Assembly (NCBI GenBank): GCA_964543905.1
Contig: CAZIZO010000002.1
Coordinates: 372,001-436,000, forward strand
DNA: 64,000 nt
Direction: 5' to 3'
Source of the DNA: GCA-016699835 sp964543905
GTDB taxonomy: Bacteria > Planctomycetota > Phycisphaerae > Phycisphaerales > UBA1924
Shown: positions 9,012 through 16,419 of the stretch, in pieces
Layout of the letters: each line of letters begins with the position of its first letter
Numbering within the stretch: position 1 is the first letter of the stretch
Made by a program: the position numbers and the translations under genes
The notes under the pieces: generated by a model
Databases searched by the model: none
Seen by the model: the letters and a program-made list of their open reading frames with translations, nothing else
Told to the model about the DNA's origin: nothing

Positions 9012-9296
9012 TCAGTGCGGCACGGGATACGCCGAAAGGCGGCTCGGGCGGTCATACAACCCTGCCCGCAGGAAATCTTCGGTGAGCATCCGACGGTTCT
9101 CGTTGAACGTCAGCCCGGTGTCGCGATCAACGTCGATAGGGCGCTTGTCCAGCGTCGCCAGGTCGGGCGTCAGGTTGTACCGGACGCTGCCGTAGTTGGG
9201 GTCCTTTGTGGTGGCCATGCAGGCGCCGAGGAGCAAACACCCCGCCAGGCTGGCGAGAGACACGACGACACGGAAGCAGCGAGCGGTGCGAGGCAT
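9012..9296 (-). CDS. Small lipoprotein of unknown function
   Basis: A 94-residue exported protein. A basic start, a hydrophobic segment and the lipobox LLLGAC (Cys at about 26) predict lipidation by Lgt and signal peptidase II. The mature part (about 68 residues, with PNYGSVRYNLTPDLATLDKR) matches nothing I recognise. AGGAG lies about 8 nt before the ATG and an intrinsic terminator follows the stop, so it is a complete monocistronic unit. Confidence 0.75.
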   Translation of the reverse strand: MPRTARCFRVVVSLASLAGCLLLGACMATTKDPNYGSVRYNLTPDLATLDKRPIDVDRDTGLTFNENRRMLTEDFLRAGLYDRPSRLSAYPVPH

Positions 9297-9468
9297 CGAA
9301 GAAACTCCTCTCAGAAAGTGTTCGGCAAGGCACGGAGCCGAGCAGGGTTATAACACGTCCAATCCTCGGCGTCAAACGGGTCGCTCGATAGAATCCATCG
9401 GCGTCCGATAGATCGATATTTTGGAACCGCCGCTATGGCCGCAGGGCTCGGGTGTCGATGGTGAGTGT

Positions 9469-9690
9469 ATGGGAACTTCCACGGCGATCGACTCCATCAT
9501 CTCGGGGGCGTCCACGTCCAACGCCATCTCCATCAGCGTGGCCAAGAAGGCGATGGACACGGCCAAGCAGCAGGGCGAGACCGCTGTACAACTCATCCAG
9601 GCTGCGGCGGCGATCGGACGCACCCCAAGGAATAGCGACGCCGGGACGGTCAAGCCCCATTCCGGGTCTGGCATTGATCGATATGCCTGA
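9469..9690 (+). CDS. YjfB-like putative motility protein
   Basis: A 73-residue protein. The segment TSNAISISVAKKAMDTAKQQGE followed by a short hydrophobic helix and an Ala-rich end matches the pattern of the small YjfB family (VSxxVxKKAMDxxKxQG), annotated in other bacteria as putative motility proteins of unknown mechanism. The ATG at 9469 is preceded by GGTGAG only 3 nt away; an upstream TTG at 9421 is possible but less likely. A short hairpin follows the stop. No flagellar gene is in the window, so a role in motility is only inferred from the family name. Confidence 0.6.
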   Translation: MGTSTAIDSIISGASTSNAISISVAKKAMDTAKQQGETAVQLIQAAAAIGRTPRNSDAGTVKPHSGSGIDRYA

Positions 9691-10228
9691 CACCACTCGA
9701 TGCGTCGAGTGCTCGATACGGGCCACGCGCGCCAGCGGTTGCGGGTTCTCGGGCTCCTTGGCTTCTCAAGGGCCTCACGGCCGGTCCAGACGGTACCCAA
9801 ATGCCCGAATGGGTGGTGGGGGCTCACTTGATCGGGTGACCGAGCCGAGATACGGGTGCCATGGGCACGCGGGTTTCATCGGAGGAACGAGTTCGGATGC
9901 CGGTCGAGGTGGGGCCGGCGAGTCGCCTCGGACGCATCGCGAGGCTTCGGGGTGGGGCGGGACGAGTTCCTGAAAGCACGAGCACCGAGCGCCTGAAACT
10001 GATACAGGGGTTGTCCGCGATTGCCGAGCGGAATCGGAGGGCGATCGTGGACGATCTGGCCGGCTCGGCATCGCGGGTGGACACCATCGCGTAGCGGACG
10101 TGTAAGGTCTTATATACACATCTCAACGCTGCTACACCCGGCACGAGCATCTTGAATCTGTCGGCAACGGCGGAAGACGTCGAAAATCGCGGGGGCAATT
10201 CTTGCGCCTGGCCGATTCCTAAGTCGTG
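9691..10228. other. Gap between two tiny genes
   Basis: It contains a 7-bp hairpin (CACTCGA, TGCG loop) at 9694-9711 just after the YjfB-like stop. There is also a 77-codon open frame at 9861-10094 ending SAIAERNRRAIVDDLAGS, whose tail loosely resembles the end of the next small protein. I do not call this frame a gene; it could be a decayed paralogue. Confidence 0.4.
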
Positions 10229-10435
10229 ATGATCGGCATCACTGCCATCAGGAGCCCGACGGATATGCAGGCCGCCCTGCTGAGCCGGGCCGCACAAAAC
10301 TTATCGGAACGTCCGCCGTACTACGTGGTATCACCGAGCGAGTTGGTGCGTCGTGCCAAGGAGATCCAGCAGACGGCGGCCGAGGCCAACCGGAAGGCGA
10401 TCGCCCGTATCGGCGGGGTGGACGTGTCGGCCTAA
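10229..10435 (+). CDS. Small hypothetical protein
   Basis: A 68-residue open frame beginning MIGITAIRS. It ends in an amphipathic helix, SELVRRAKEIQQTAAEANRKAI, followed by a short Gly/Val tail. Third codon positions are strongly G/C, which supports real coding. No Shine-Dalgarno is visible. I do not recognise the family; its size and place beside the YjfB-like gene suggest the two belong together. The next gene, clpB, starts 150 nt downstream with its own strong ribosome site. Confidence 0.45.
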   Translation: MIGITAIRSPTDMQAALLSRAAQNLSERPPYYVVSPSELVRRAKEIQQTAAEANRKAIARIGGVDVSA

Positions 10436-10584
10436 GCCTGCCGAGTTGGCACCTCGTTCCTCCTGGCGTGACGGACTGACGGCGGGGTGGGACCGGAGTT
10501 TGGCGGCGGTCCGCGAGATCAAACCCGACACAGGCATGCGCCTTGCAGACTCCGAGTTGAGCGAGTGCTCAAGGAGGATTGGCC

Positions 10585-13314
10585 ATGCGGATGGACCGAC
10601 TGACGACGACGGCACAGCAGGCTCTCGCGGAGGCGCAGACCAGCGCGGCGGGGCGGCAACATGCCGAAGTGGGGGGGCTGCACGTGTTGGCGGCGCTGAT
10701 CTCGGATCGCGCGGGCCCGGCGGGCGCGGTGCTGGGGAAGATCGGGGTGGAGCCGATGCGACTGGCGCAGGTCGTTGAGGCCGAACTCTCGCGTCAGGCG
10801 ACGGTGTCGAGCGGGGCCGGGAATGCCGGGCGAGCGGTGGTGGAGATCCTGGGCAAGGCCGACGCGGAAGCGCGGCGGATGGGCGACGCGTACGTGAGCA
10901 GTGAGCATCTGCTGCTGGCCCTGGCCGACGTGAGCGGGAAGGCGAAGGAGATTCTCTCGACGCTCGGAGCGGACAAATCTCGCCTCGAGAAGGCGATCAA
11001 GGAGATTCGGGCGGCGTCGGGGGTGCAGAACATCACGGACCCGAATGCCGAGACGAGTTTTGAAGCCCTGAAGAAGTACGCGATCGACCTGACGGAGAAG
11101 GCGCAGCAGGGCAAACTGGACCCCGTGATCGGGCGAGACGAGGAGATCCGGCGCTGCATGCAGGTGCTGAGCCGGCGAACCAAGAACAACCCCGTGCTGA
11201 TCGGCGAGCCCGGGGTCGGGAAGACCGCGATCGCGGAAGGGCTGGCGTTGCGGATCGTCAATGCCGACTGCCCGGAGGGGATGCGAGACAAGCGGATCAT
11301 GGCGCTCGACGTGGGGCAACTGCTCGCGGGCGCGAAGTTCCGGGGGGAGTTCGAGGAAAGGCTCAAATCCGTGCTGCGCGAGGTGCAGGCGAGCAAGGGC
11401 GAGATCATCCTGTTCATCGACGAGTTGCACACGATCATCGGCGCGGGGGCCGCGGAGGGCGCGGTGAGCGCCGGGAACCTGCTCAAGCCGGCGCTCGCGC
11501 GGGGCGAACTCCGCTGCATCGGCGCGACGACGCTCGACGAGTATCGCAAGCATGTCGAAAAGGATCCGGCGTTCGAGCGCCGATTCCAGCCCATCTTTGT
11601 GGACCAGCCCAGCGTCGAAGAGACGGTGGCGATTCTTCGAGGGCTCAAGCCGCGCTATGAAGCGCACCACGGGGTGCGCATTCTCGACAGCGCGATCCTC
11701 GCGGCGGCGTCGCTCAGCCATCGCTACATCGCGGATCGGTTCCTGCCCGACAAGGCGATCGATCTGGTGGACGAGGCGGCGGCACGCCTGCGGATCGAGA
11801 ACGACAGCATGCCGAGCGAACTGGACGAGTTGCGTCGCAAGATCATGCAACTCGAGATCGAGCGTGAGGCGTTGCGGATCGAGAGCAAGGAGGGGGGCAA
11901 GGCCTCCCGCCACCAGGGCGTCGAGGTCGGGAGCGCGAAGGAACTGGAGCGCATCGAGAAGGAACTGGCCGAGTTGCAGGAGCAGAACCGCACGCTGACG
12001 GCGCGCTGGGAGTCGGAGAAGAAGGAACTCGACGCGGTCAAGAGCGTGAAAGAGCAGATCGCGGCGAAGCAGGTGCAACTCGAGCAGGCGCAGCGACGTG
12101 GCGAGTTGGAGGCGGCGGCGCGGATCCGCTACGGCGAACTGCGCGACCTGGAAGCCAAACTGGCGCAGGCCGAGAAGGCGCTGGAAGCCCAGAAGGCGCG
12201 CGGCGACGCGCTGGTGAAGGAGGAAGTCGACGCGGAGGCGATCGCGGAAGTCGTGGGGCGATGGACGGGCATTCCGGTGTCTCGCCTCGTCGAGAGCGAG
12301 CGCGAGAAGTTGACGCGGATGGAGCAGCAACTCCAGAAGCGGGTGGTGGGGCAGGAGCATGCGCTTCGGGCCGTCAGCGACGCGGTTCGGCGATCGCGTG
12401 CGGGGCTGTCGGACCCGAATCGTCCGATCGGCTCGTTCTTGTTCCTTGGCCCGACGGGCGTGGGCAAGACGGAGACATGCCGAGCGCTCGCCGAGTTTCT
12501 CTTTGATACCGAAGAGGCGATGGTGCGGATCGACATGAGCGAGTATGGGGAGAAGCACGCCGTCGCACGCCTGGTCGGCGCGCCGCCCGGGTATGTGGGC
12601 TATGACGAGGGGGGGCAACTCACCGAGGCGGTGCGACGCCGACCGTACTGCGTGGTGCTGCTGGACGAGATCGAGAAGGCGCACCCGGACGTGTTCAACG
12701 TGCTCTTGCAGGTGCTCGAGGACGGACGCCTGACGGACGGGCAGGGACGCACGGTCGACTTCAAGAACGCGATCGTGGTGATGACGAGCAACTACGGCAG
12801 CGCCCAGATCCAGGAACTCGCGTCGCAGGGCGCGGAAGACTGGGAGATCGAGGCGGCGATCCGCGAGATGCTCAAGCGTGGACCGGCGGGGATGGTGACG
12901 GAGGAACTCGGCAAGGCCGCCGGACTGCCCCCGCGGGTGACCGAGGTGATGAGCAAGGCGGCGATGACGATGCAGGGTGGGCTGATGAGGCCCGAACTGC
13001 TGAATCGGATCGACGAGGTCGTGGTGTTCCACCAGTTGCGCAAAGAGAGCGTGGGCGCGATCGTGGAGATCCAACTCGCACGCCTGCGAAAGCGATTGGG
13101 CGAGCGCGACATGACGCTGGAACTTTCCGCCGCCGCCGTGAACCAACTGGGCACCGAAGGCTGGGACCCGGCGTTTGGCGCGCGGCCCTTGAAGCGGACG
13201 ATCCAGCAGCGCATCGAGAACGCGCTGGCAAGCCGGATGCTCGCGGGCGAGTTTGGCGCGGGGGACAAGGTGCGTGTGGACTGGAACGGGAACGCGTTCA
13301 CGTTCTCACGCTGA
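10585..13314 (+). CDS. clpB: ClpB disaggregase (AAA+ chaperone)
   Basis: A cytoplasmic ATP-driven protein disaggregase working with DnaK, 909 residues. In order: double Clp-N repeats (1-150), NBD1 with Walker A GEPGVGKT (207-214) and Walker B ILFIDE, a long coiled-coil M-domain rich in Glu/Lys/Gln, NBD2 with Walker A GPTGVGKT (622-629) and Walker B VVLLDE, arginine-finger region RPELLNR, and the C-terminal D2-small domain. Compared with typical ClpB (about 860), there are about 35 extra residues between the TSNYGS sensor and RPELLNR in NBD2. The ATG at 10585 has AAGGAGG 7 nt before it; a TTG at 10579 is too close to that site. An intrinsic terminator follows. Confidence 0.95.
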   Translation: MRMDRLTTTAQQALAEAQTSAAGRQHAEVGGLHVLAALISDRAGPAGAVLGKIGVEPMRLAQVVEAELSRQATVSSGAGNAGRAVVEILGKADAEARRMGDAYVSSEHLLLALADVSGKAKEILSTLGADKSRLEKAIKEIRAASGVQNITDPNAETSFEALKKYAIDLTEKAQQGKLDPVIGRDEEIRRCMQVLSRRTKNNPVLIGEPGVGKTAIAEGLALRIVNADCPEGMRDKRIMALDVGQLLAGAKFRGEFEERLKSVLREVQASKGEIILFIDELHTIIGAGAAEGAVSAGNLLKPALARGELRCIGATTLDEYRKHVEKDPAFERRFQPIFVDQPSVEETVAILRGLKPRYEAHHGVRILDSAILAAASLSHRYIADRFLPDKAIDLVDEAAARLRIENDSMPSELDELRRKIMQLEIEREALRIESKEGGKASRHQGVEVGSAKELERIEKELAELQEQNRTLTARWESEKKELDAVKSVKEQIAAKQVQLEQAQRRGELEAAARIRYGELRDLEAKLAQAEKALEAQKARGDALVKEEVDAEAIAEVVGRWTGIPVSRLVESEREKLTRMEQQLQKRVVGQEHALRAVSDAVRRSRAGLSDPNRPIGSFLFLGPTGVGKTETCRALAEFLFDTEEAMVRIDMSEYGEKHAVARLVGAPPGYVGYDEGGQLTEAVRRRPYCVVLLDEIEKAHPDVFNVLLQVLEDGRLTDGQGRTVDFKNAIVVMTSNYGSAQIQELASQGAEDWEIEAAIREMLKRGPAGMVTEELGKAAGLPPRVTEVMSKAAMTMQGGLMRPELLNRIDEVVVFHQLRKESVGAIVEIQLARLRKRLGERDMTLELSAAAVNQLGTEGWDPAFGARPLKRTIQQRIENALASRMLAGEFGAGDKVRVDWNGNAFTFSR

Positions 13315-13363
13315 TATTGCATCAACGTCCAAAAGTCGTGTCAAAACGGTGAAAACACCAAGA

Positions 13364-13394
13364 AACCGCTTTCGGAGGGAATGCGGTTTTTTTT
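13364..13394 (+). terminator. Rho-independent terminator of clpB
   Basis: A stem AAACCGC/GCGGTTT with a 12-nt loop runs into eight T residues, 50 nt after the clpB stop. Confidence 0.85.
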
Positions 13395-13699
13395 CTGGGA
13401 ACCCGCGCGGATTGAGTGACGAAGGTTTTGGGCGTGAACTCGGGCTCCGCGGGACATCAAGGCCCGGCCGAGTGCGCTCCGTGGTTTGCCGTTTCGTGAA
13501 GAATCGTCGCATTGAAATGGATGGTTGAAGGAGGCAGGAGGAGGGGAGGAACGCCGGGCCACGCTCGAGGGGCCCGGCGAGGGAATCGGTCCAGGCCGCG
13601 ATGGTGGCGAAGCCCCGCGCACGAGGAGAGGAGCGCGGCTTGGATTGCTCTCGCCATGGGTCCGCTCGACCATGGCAATGCGGAGGGGCGGAGAGGAGA

Positions 13700-13725
13700 A
13701 CCCGGGAGTCGAAAGACTCCCGGGT
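13700..13725. other. Perfect 11-bp hairpin with GAAA tetraloop
   Basis: ACCCGGGAGTC, GAAA, GACTCCCGGGT forms a very stable RNA hairpin with a GNRA loop, followed by GCTCGTTTGG with only a short T-run. It could terminate upstream transcription or be part of an untranslated RNA; the sequence alone does not decide. Confidence 0.6.
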
Positions 13726-13803
13726 GCTCGTTTGGTGAGAGGGCGTGCGTCGGCGCGGCGGGGCGTGCCGACGGGGAGTTGAGAGCGTTCGCGGCGGGAC
13801 GCA

Positions 13804-13809
13804 TACGCT
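13804..13809 (+). promoter_or_regulatory. TACGCT -10-like box, leaderless aminotransferase
   Basis: TACGCT is 5 nt before the ATG at 13815, with no Shine-Dalgarno between. Confidence 0.4.
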
Positions 13810-13814
13810 CGCGC

Positions 13815-14792
13815 ATGCCGACGGTGTTCTTGAATGGCGAGTTCGTGGAGCGGGACGCGGCGGTGGTGTCGGCGTTTGATGCGGGGTTGCAGCATGGCGT
13901 GGGGCTCTTCGAGACGCTGACGGCCTGCCGACGAAGCCGTGGGGGGGTCGAAGCCCTGCACCTGGGCGAGCATGTGGCGCGTCTGGCCGACTCGGCTCGG
14001 GCGTTGGGGCTTTCGGAGTCCATCCGCACGGGCGCGCTGGGCGAAGCGATCGAGCGAACGCTGGAGAAGGCCGCCGTGGACATGGGGGGCATCACGAAGT
14101 ATCGGGTGCGCCTTACGATCACGGGCGGCGATCTGAACATGCTCGAGCAGGGGCGGGCGGGCGATGCTCGCGAGCGGGAGCAGCAGCCGACACTCCTCAT
14201 CGTCGTCTCACCCGCGACGGCCTATCCCAAGGAAATGTTCGAGCGCGGGGTGGGCGCGATGGTGGCGGACTGGAAGGCGAACCCGCTCGACCCGATGCAG
14301 GGGCACAAGACGCTGAACTACTGGCCCCGCGTGCGGGAGTTGCAGCGGGCGGCGGGGCGCCACGCCAGCGAGGCGATCGTGTTCCAGGTGACGAACCATA
14401 TTTGTGGCGGGAGTGTGAGCAATCTCTTCGTGGTCAAGGACGGCGTATTGAAGACGCCGATTGCCCGCGGCGAGGAGCACGAGGTCGCCCGCGGCGAGGC
14501 GGAGCCCGACGACACGGCCCGCGAACGTGAGGGCGCGGTGATTCCGAGTCCGGTCCTGCCGGGGGTGACGCGGCGCTGGGTGATGGATTGGGCGCTGGCG
14601 GAGGGCGTGGAGGTGGAGCGGAAGATGCTCACGATCCACGATTTGCTGGAGGCGGACGAGGTGCTGCTTACGAACAGCAGTTGGGGCGTGTTGCCGGTGG
14701 TGCGCGTGGAGGCGGAGCAGATCGGAGGGGGAGCGGTGGGGGAGTTGGGGAAGAGGCTGGTCGGGGCGTGGGGGGAGTTGGTGGGGGGGTAG
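13815..14792 (+). CDS. Class IV aminotransferase (BCAT / aminodeoxychorismate lyase-like)
   Basis: A PLP enzyme of 325 residues. The family signs are the start MPTVFLNGEFVERDAAVVSAFDAG, the GLFETL segment, the catalytic Lys165 in QGHKTLNYWPR, the E/N-rich phosphate region (VTNHICGGSVSNLFVV) and TRRWVMDWALAEGVEV. It could be a branched-chain or D-amino-acid aminotransferase or 4-amino-4-deoxychorismate lyase; I cannot separate these. A run of about 28 residues (GEEHEVARGEAEPDDTARE and flanks) is inserted between VLKTP and SPVLPGVTR, where relatives usually have a short loop. It holds two copies of a GCCCGCGGCGAGG word. A longer upstream reading frame exists, but the conserved start is here. 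Confidence 0.85.
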   Translation: MPTVFLNGEFVERDAAVVSAFDAGLQHGVGLFETLTACRRSRGGVEALHLGEHVARLADSARALGLSESIRTGALGEAIERTLEKAAVDMGGITKYRVRLTITGGDLNMLEQGRAGDAREREQQPTLLIVVSPATAYPKEMFERGVGAMVADWKANPLDPMQGHKTLNYWPRVRELQRAAGRHASEAIVFQVTNHICGGSVSNLFVVKDGVLKTPIARGEEHEVARGEAEPDDTAREREGAVIPSPVLPGVTRRWVMDWALAEGVEVERKMLTIHDLLEADEVLLTNSSWGVLPVVRVEAEQIGGGAVGELGKRLVGAWGELVGG

Positions 14793-14865
14793 GGATGATG
14801 GGCGGGGCGGTTAGCCCGTGGCGAGGCGCTCGAAGTGTGTAAGGGCGAACTCCGCGTGGGTGTGC

Positions 14866-15183
14866 TCAGGTGGTCGGCGGGGGCGGTTCGTTCGCGTTCT
14901 CTCCAGGCTCGCGCACGCGGACGTTGCGTCGCCCGTCGAGCATGCCGTTGGGCGCTTGCTCGCGGAAGACCCACGATCGAACGGCGACCACGCCGGCGGT
15001 GATCGCGAGGACGATCCCGGCGATCAAGATGATGGGGATCACGAGGACGAGCCCGATGCCGGCAAGCACCACGAACGTGAGGGCGACGAGCACGCGTGCC
15101 CACGACGAGGTGGAACGGAACGTGGACGCGACCAGGCGTGTCGTCTGGACCGTGGATTCTCGGATGGAGAAGAACGTGGGCAC
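14866..15183 (-). CDS. Small two-helix membrane protein
   Basis: A 105-residue protein with two long hydrophobic helices, roughly residues 30-50 (VLVALTFVVLAGIGLVLVIP) and 50-68, followed by a basic then Pro-rich tail (REPGENANEPPPPTT). The basic N-terminus suggests N-in topology. No family is recognised. The GTG start at 15183 is preceded by TACCCT 8 nt upstream and no Shine-Dalgarno. It converges on the aminotransferase gene and lies 139 nt behind the PEP-CTERM gene, whose hairpin separates them. Confidence 0.65.
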   Translation of the reverse strand: MPTFFSIRESTVQTTRLVASTFRSTSSWARVLVALTFVVLAGIGLVLVIPIILIAGIVLAITAGVVAVRSWVFREQAPNGMLDGRRNVRVREPGENANEPPPPTT

Positions 15184-15191
15184 GCGGTGGA

Positions 15192-15197
15192 AGGGTA
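15192..15197 (-). promoter_or_regulatory. TACCCT -10-like box, leaderless membrane protein
   Basis: On the minus strand TACCCT lies 8 nt before the GTG at 15183, the same spacing as for the ABC ATPase and prfA. Confidence 0.45.
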
Positions 15198-15247
15198 TGT
15201 GGCGAACGGTGGGTGGTCAGGCGTCAGGGGACGGGAGCAACGCACAA

Positions 15248-15275
15248 CGCCGTGGACGGGGTCGTGTCCACGGCG
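15248..15275 (-). terminator. Hairpin after PEP-CTERM gene
   Basis: A perfect 10-bp stem CGCCGTGGAC/GTCCACGGCG with an 8-nt loop lies 47 nt past the stop of the gene ending at 15323. There is no real T-run. Confidence 0.5.
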
Positions 15276-15322
15276 GTGAGGAGTTGCTCGGGATTCGTTT
15301 GCGTGGGTTTCGAGGTCTCGCA

Positions 15323-16045
15323 TTACGCGTTGCGACGGCGGCGAGCGGCCATGCAGGCGAGCCCGAGGCCGCCGAGGGCGACGGCGCCCGGGGCGGGGAT
15401 GATGGTGATCTGGTCCTGGGCGGTGCCGTGGCGCATCCCGATGAGGGCGGGGGCGGCGTCGCCGTAGAGCCCGATGGCGCTCACGAGGGTGTTGTACTGG
15501 CTGACGATGGCACTGGAGAGCGCACTGCCGTCGGTCTTGGTGGCGCGGAAGGAGCCGGAGGTGAGGTTGAGGCTGGAGAGGCCGACGATGGGGTTGTAAT
15601 CGGTGACGATCTCCCAGATGGCGAGTTGGAAGGCGGCGGCGAGGTCGTTGTTGGCGCCGCTGACGAGTTGGGCGCCGGCGGCTTGCACATAGAGGTCGTG
15701 GATGGCATTGGACTTGGCGACGCCCATCGGGCTTCCGCCGGGAACATCCGAAGCCGCGACGAGGTCATAGGTGCGGGTGGTGGAGGTGGTGTGCTGGAGG
15801 AGGTCGGTGCAGTAGGTAGAGCGGGTGCCGTTGAGCCACTCGCCGAAGCCCGTGCCGTTGCTGAGTTCGTGGTTCAGTTGGCCCGCGAAGGTGTTGAACG
15901 AGGTGCTGGGGAGGTGAACGCGGACGTTGCGCCCCGCGCCGGTGCCCAGGAATCGGACGTCGATGGTGTCGGCGTTCGCGCCCGTGCTCAGGGCGGACAA
16001 CGCGGCGAGGGCAACAAGGCTGATCTTCTGGGTCGCGTGCTTCAT
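15323..16045 (-). CDS. Secreted PEP-CTERM-like protein
   Basis: A 240-residue exported protein. The signal peptide (MKHATQKISLVALAALSAL, cut near ANA) is followed by a mixed body with YCTDLLQHTTSTTRTYDL and AAAFQLAIWEIVTDYN. The phrase FQLAIWEI recurs in PEP-CTERM proteins of the Cys-Gln thioester (TQXA-like) kind, and here a Cys (YCTDL) precedes it, so an internal thioester domain is possible but unproven. The tail is IPAPGAVALGGLGLACMAA followed by RRRRNA, a sorting signal as in the protein at 1240. GAGGAGAG lies about 7 nt upstream of the ATG at 16045. Confidence 0.85.
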   Translation of the reverse strand: MKHATQKISLVALAALSALSTGANADTIDVRFLGTGAGRNVRVHLPSTSFNTFAGQLNHELSNGTGFGEWLNGTRSTYCTDLLQHTTSTTRTYDLVAASDVPGGSPMGVAKSNAIHDLYVQAAGAQLVSGANNDLAAAFQLAIWEIVTDYNPIVGLSSLNLTSGSFRATKTDGSALSSAIVSQYNTLVSAIGLYGDAAPALIGMRHGTAQDQITIIPAPGAVALGGLGLACMAARRRRNA

Positions 16046-16419
16046 GGCATCTCTCCTCTTTCGATGTGGCGGATTCCCCACCACGCTTTCGCGCGGGTTC
16101 GGGTGGTCGGTTTCTGGGCCGTCGCACCCGATGTCTCTCTGCCCACAACATGCCACACGAATCGCCCCATGGCCAGCCTCGGGCGCAAAAGCACCGCTCA
16201 AGGTGACGGACTTCGGGGGGGCGCGGAAGGTGTCGGCAGGGATGGAATAAACCGAACAAGCGGAGGTGACGCGCGGGGACGGGGGTGCAGGCAGACGCCA
16301 GGAAGTCACGTGCAGAAGATGGCGGCGGGACCACGCGAACCGGGCCGCGGACTATGCTCATCGCGGCCTGATCCAGGCCCACCACACAGCCGCTCATCAT
16401 CGGGGAGATCGACCCGTCT
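16046..16419. other. Divergent intergenic region before dnaE
   Basis: No gene seen. A TATGCT box at 16353-16358 could serve dnaE with a leader of about 55 nt, and GGGGAG at 16402-16407 is the only ribosome-site-like run, 12 nt from the dnaE ATG. Confidence 0.35.

Larger units (their letters stand above)
13395..13814. other. Intergenic region before the aminotransferase
   Basis: No convincing gene in about 420 nt. It holds purine-rich runs (GGAGGCAGGAGGAGGGGAGG around 13530-13550), the GAAA-loop hairpin at 13700 and the TACGCT box at 13804. Confidence 0.5.

Noticed and set aside
9404..9411. Sigma-28-like -10 (CCGATAG) upstream of the YjfB-like gene
   Set aside because: No TAAA-type -35 at the required spacing, so a flagellar promoter cannot be supported.
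9861..10094. 77-codon open frame between the two tiny genes
   Set aside because: No ribosome site, biased composition in its first half, and only loose similarity to its neighbour; kept as a note, not a gene.
10519..13146. An 875-codon open frame antisense to clpB
   Set aside because: Same GC-driven antisense artefact; no signal, motif or ribosome site.
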